Shown piece by piece: positions 63,998 to 64,000 of a DNA stretch of 64,000 bases. The stretch is taken from assembly GCF_932526225.1 (NCBI RefSeq), contig NC_064047.1, positions 434,001 to 498,000 on the forward strand, read 5' to 3'. How positions within the stretch are numbered: the first letter of the stretch is position 1; each line of letters starts with the position of its first letter. The translations under genes were made by a program, and so were the position numbers. Source of the stretch: Nematostella vectensis (lineage: Eukaryota > Cnidaria > Anthozoa > Actiniaria > Edwardsiidae). Below the pieces are notes generated by a model. It worked only from the letters and a program-made list of their open reading frames with translations. It was not told where the DNA came from and made no database searches.

Positions 63998-64000
63998 CTA

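Overview
The window is animal nuclear DNA and most resembles a cnidarian (an anthozoan is my best guess). It has intron-rich genes with GT-AG junctions, extracellular vWA and ShKT modules, and metazoan genes such as parkin and NUPR1. I see no prokaryotic or viral gene organisation. The clade is inferred from gene content, not from an alignment.

Region 1 (544-38648, + strand) is one very large gene whose 5' end lies outside the window. I joined 38 exons by splice signals and phase. All phases agree and no internal stop appears, giving more than 4,600 residues. The order is: the C-terminal half of a vWA domain; a 941-residue Gly/Pro/Gln/Asn exon with 25-residue repeats and a Gly-Ser-Pro-Ile tract; five vWA domains; then three tandem copies of a module made of vWA, tiny Pro/Thr linker exons, a VPVPV- or His-rich exon and a ShKT domain. 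It ends with a short basic tail and an AATAAA signal. It looks like a secreted matrix, adhesive or capsule-type structural protein; that function is inference.

Region 2 (40120-45200) holds a three-exon adaptor with three SH3 domains (+) and, on the minus strand, a single-exon NUPR1 (p8) homologue. NUPR1 lies head to head with parkin.

Region 3 (45201-55200, +) is a complete parkin gene (11 coding exons, 447 residues) with Ubl, RING0, RING1, IBR, REP and RING2. The residue matching human Ser65 and the catalytic Cys are present. Region 4 (55300-59985) has decayed repeats and a non-LTR retrotransposon 3' fragment. Region 5 (59986-64000, +) is the 5' part of a RING/B-box gene.

The most striking feature cuts across genes. 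Introns of the vWA/ShKT gene, parkin and the RING gene are filled with tandem arrays, and many array units are copies of the adjacent exon-intron junction: the exon end plus its 5' splice site, or the branch point, pyrimidine tract, AG and first exon bases. At least ten junctions in three unrelated genes show this. One non-junction array also carries a piggyBac-like insertion with TTAA duplications.
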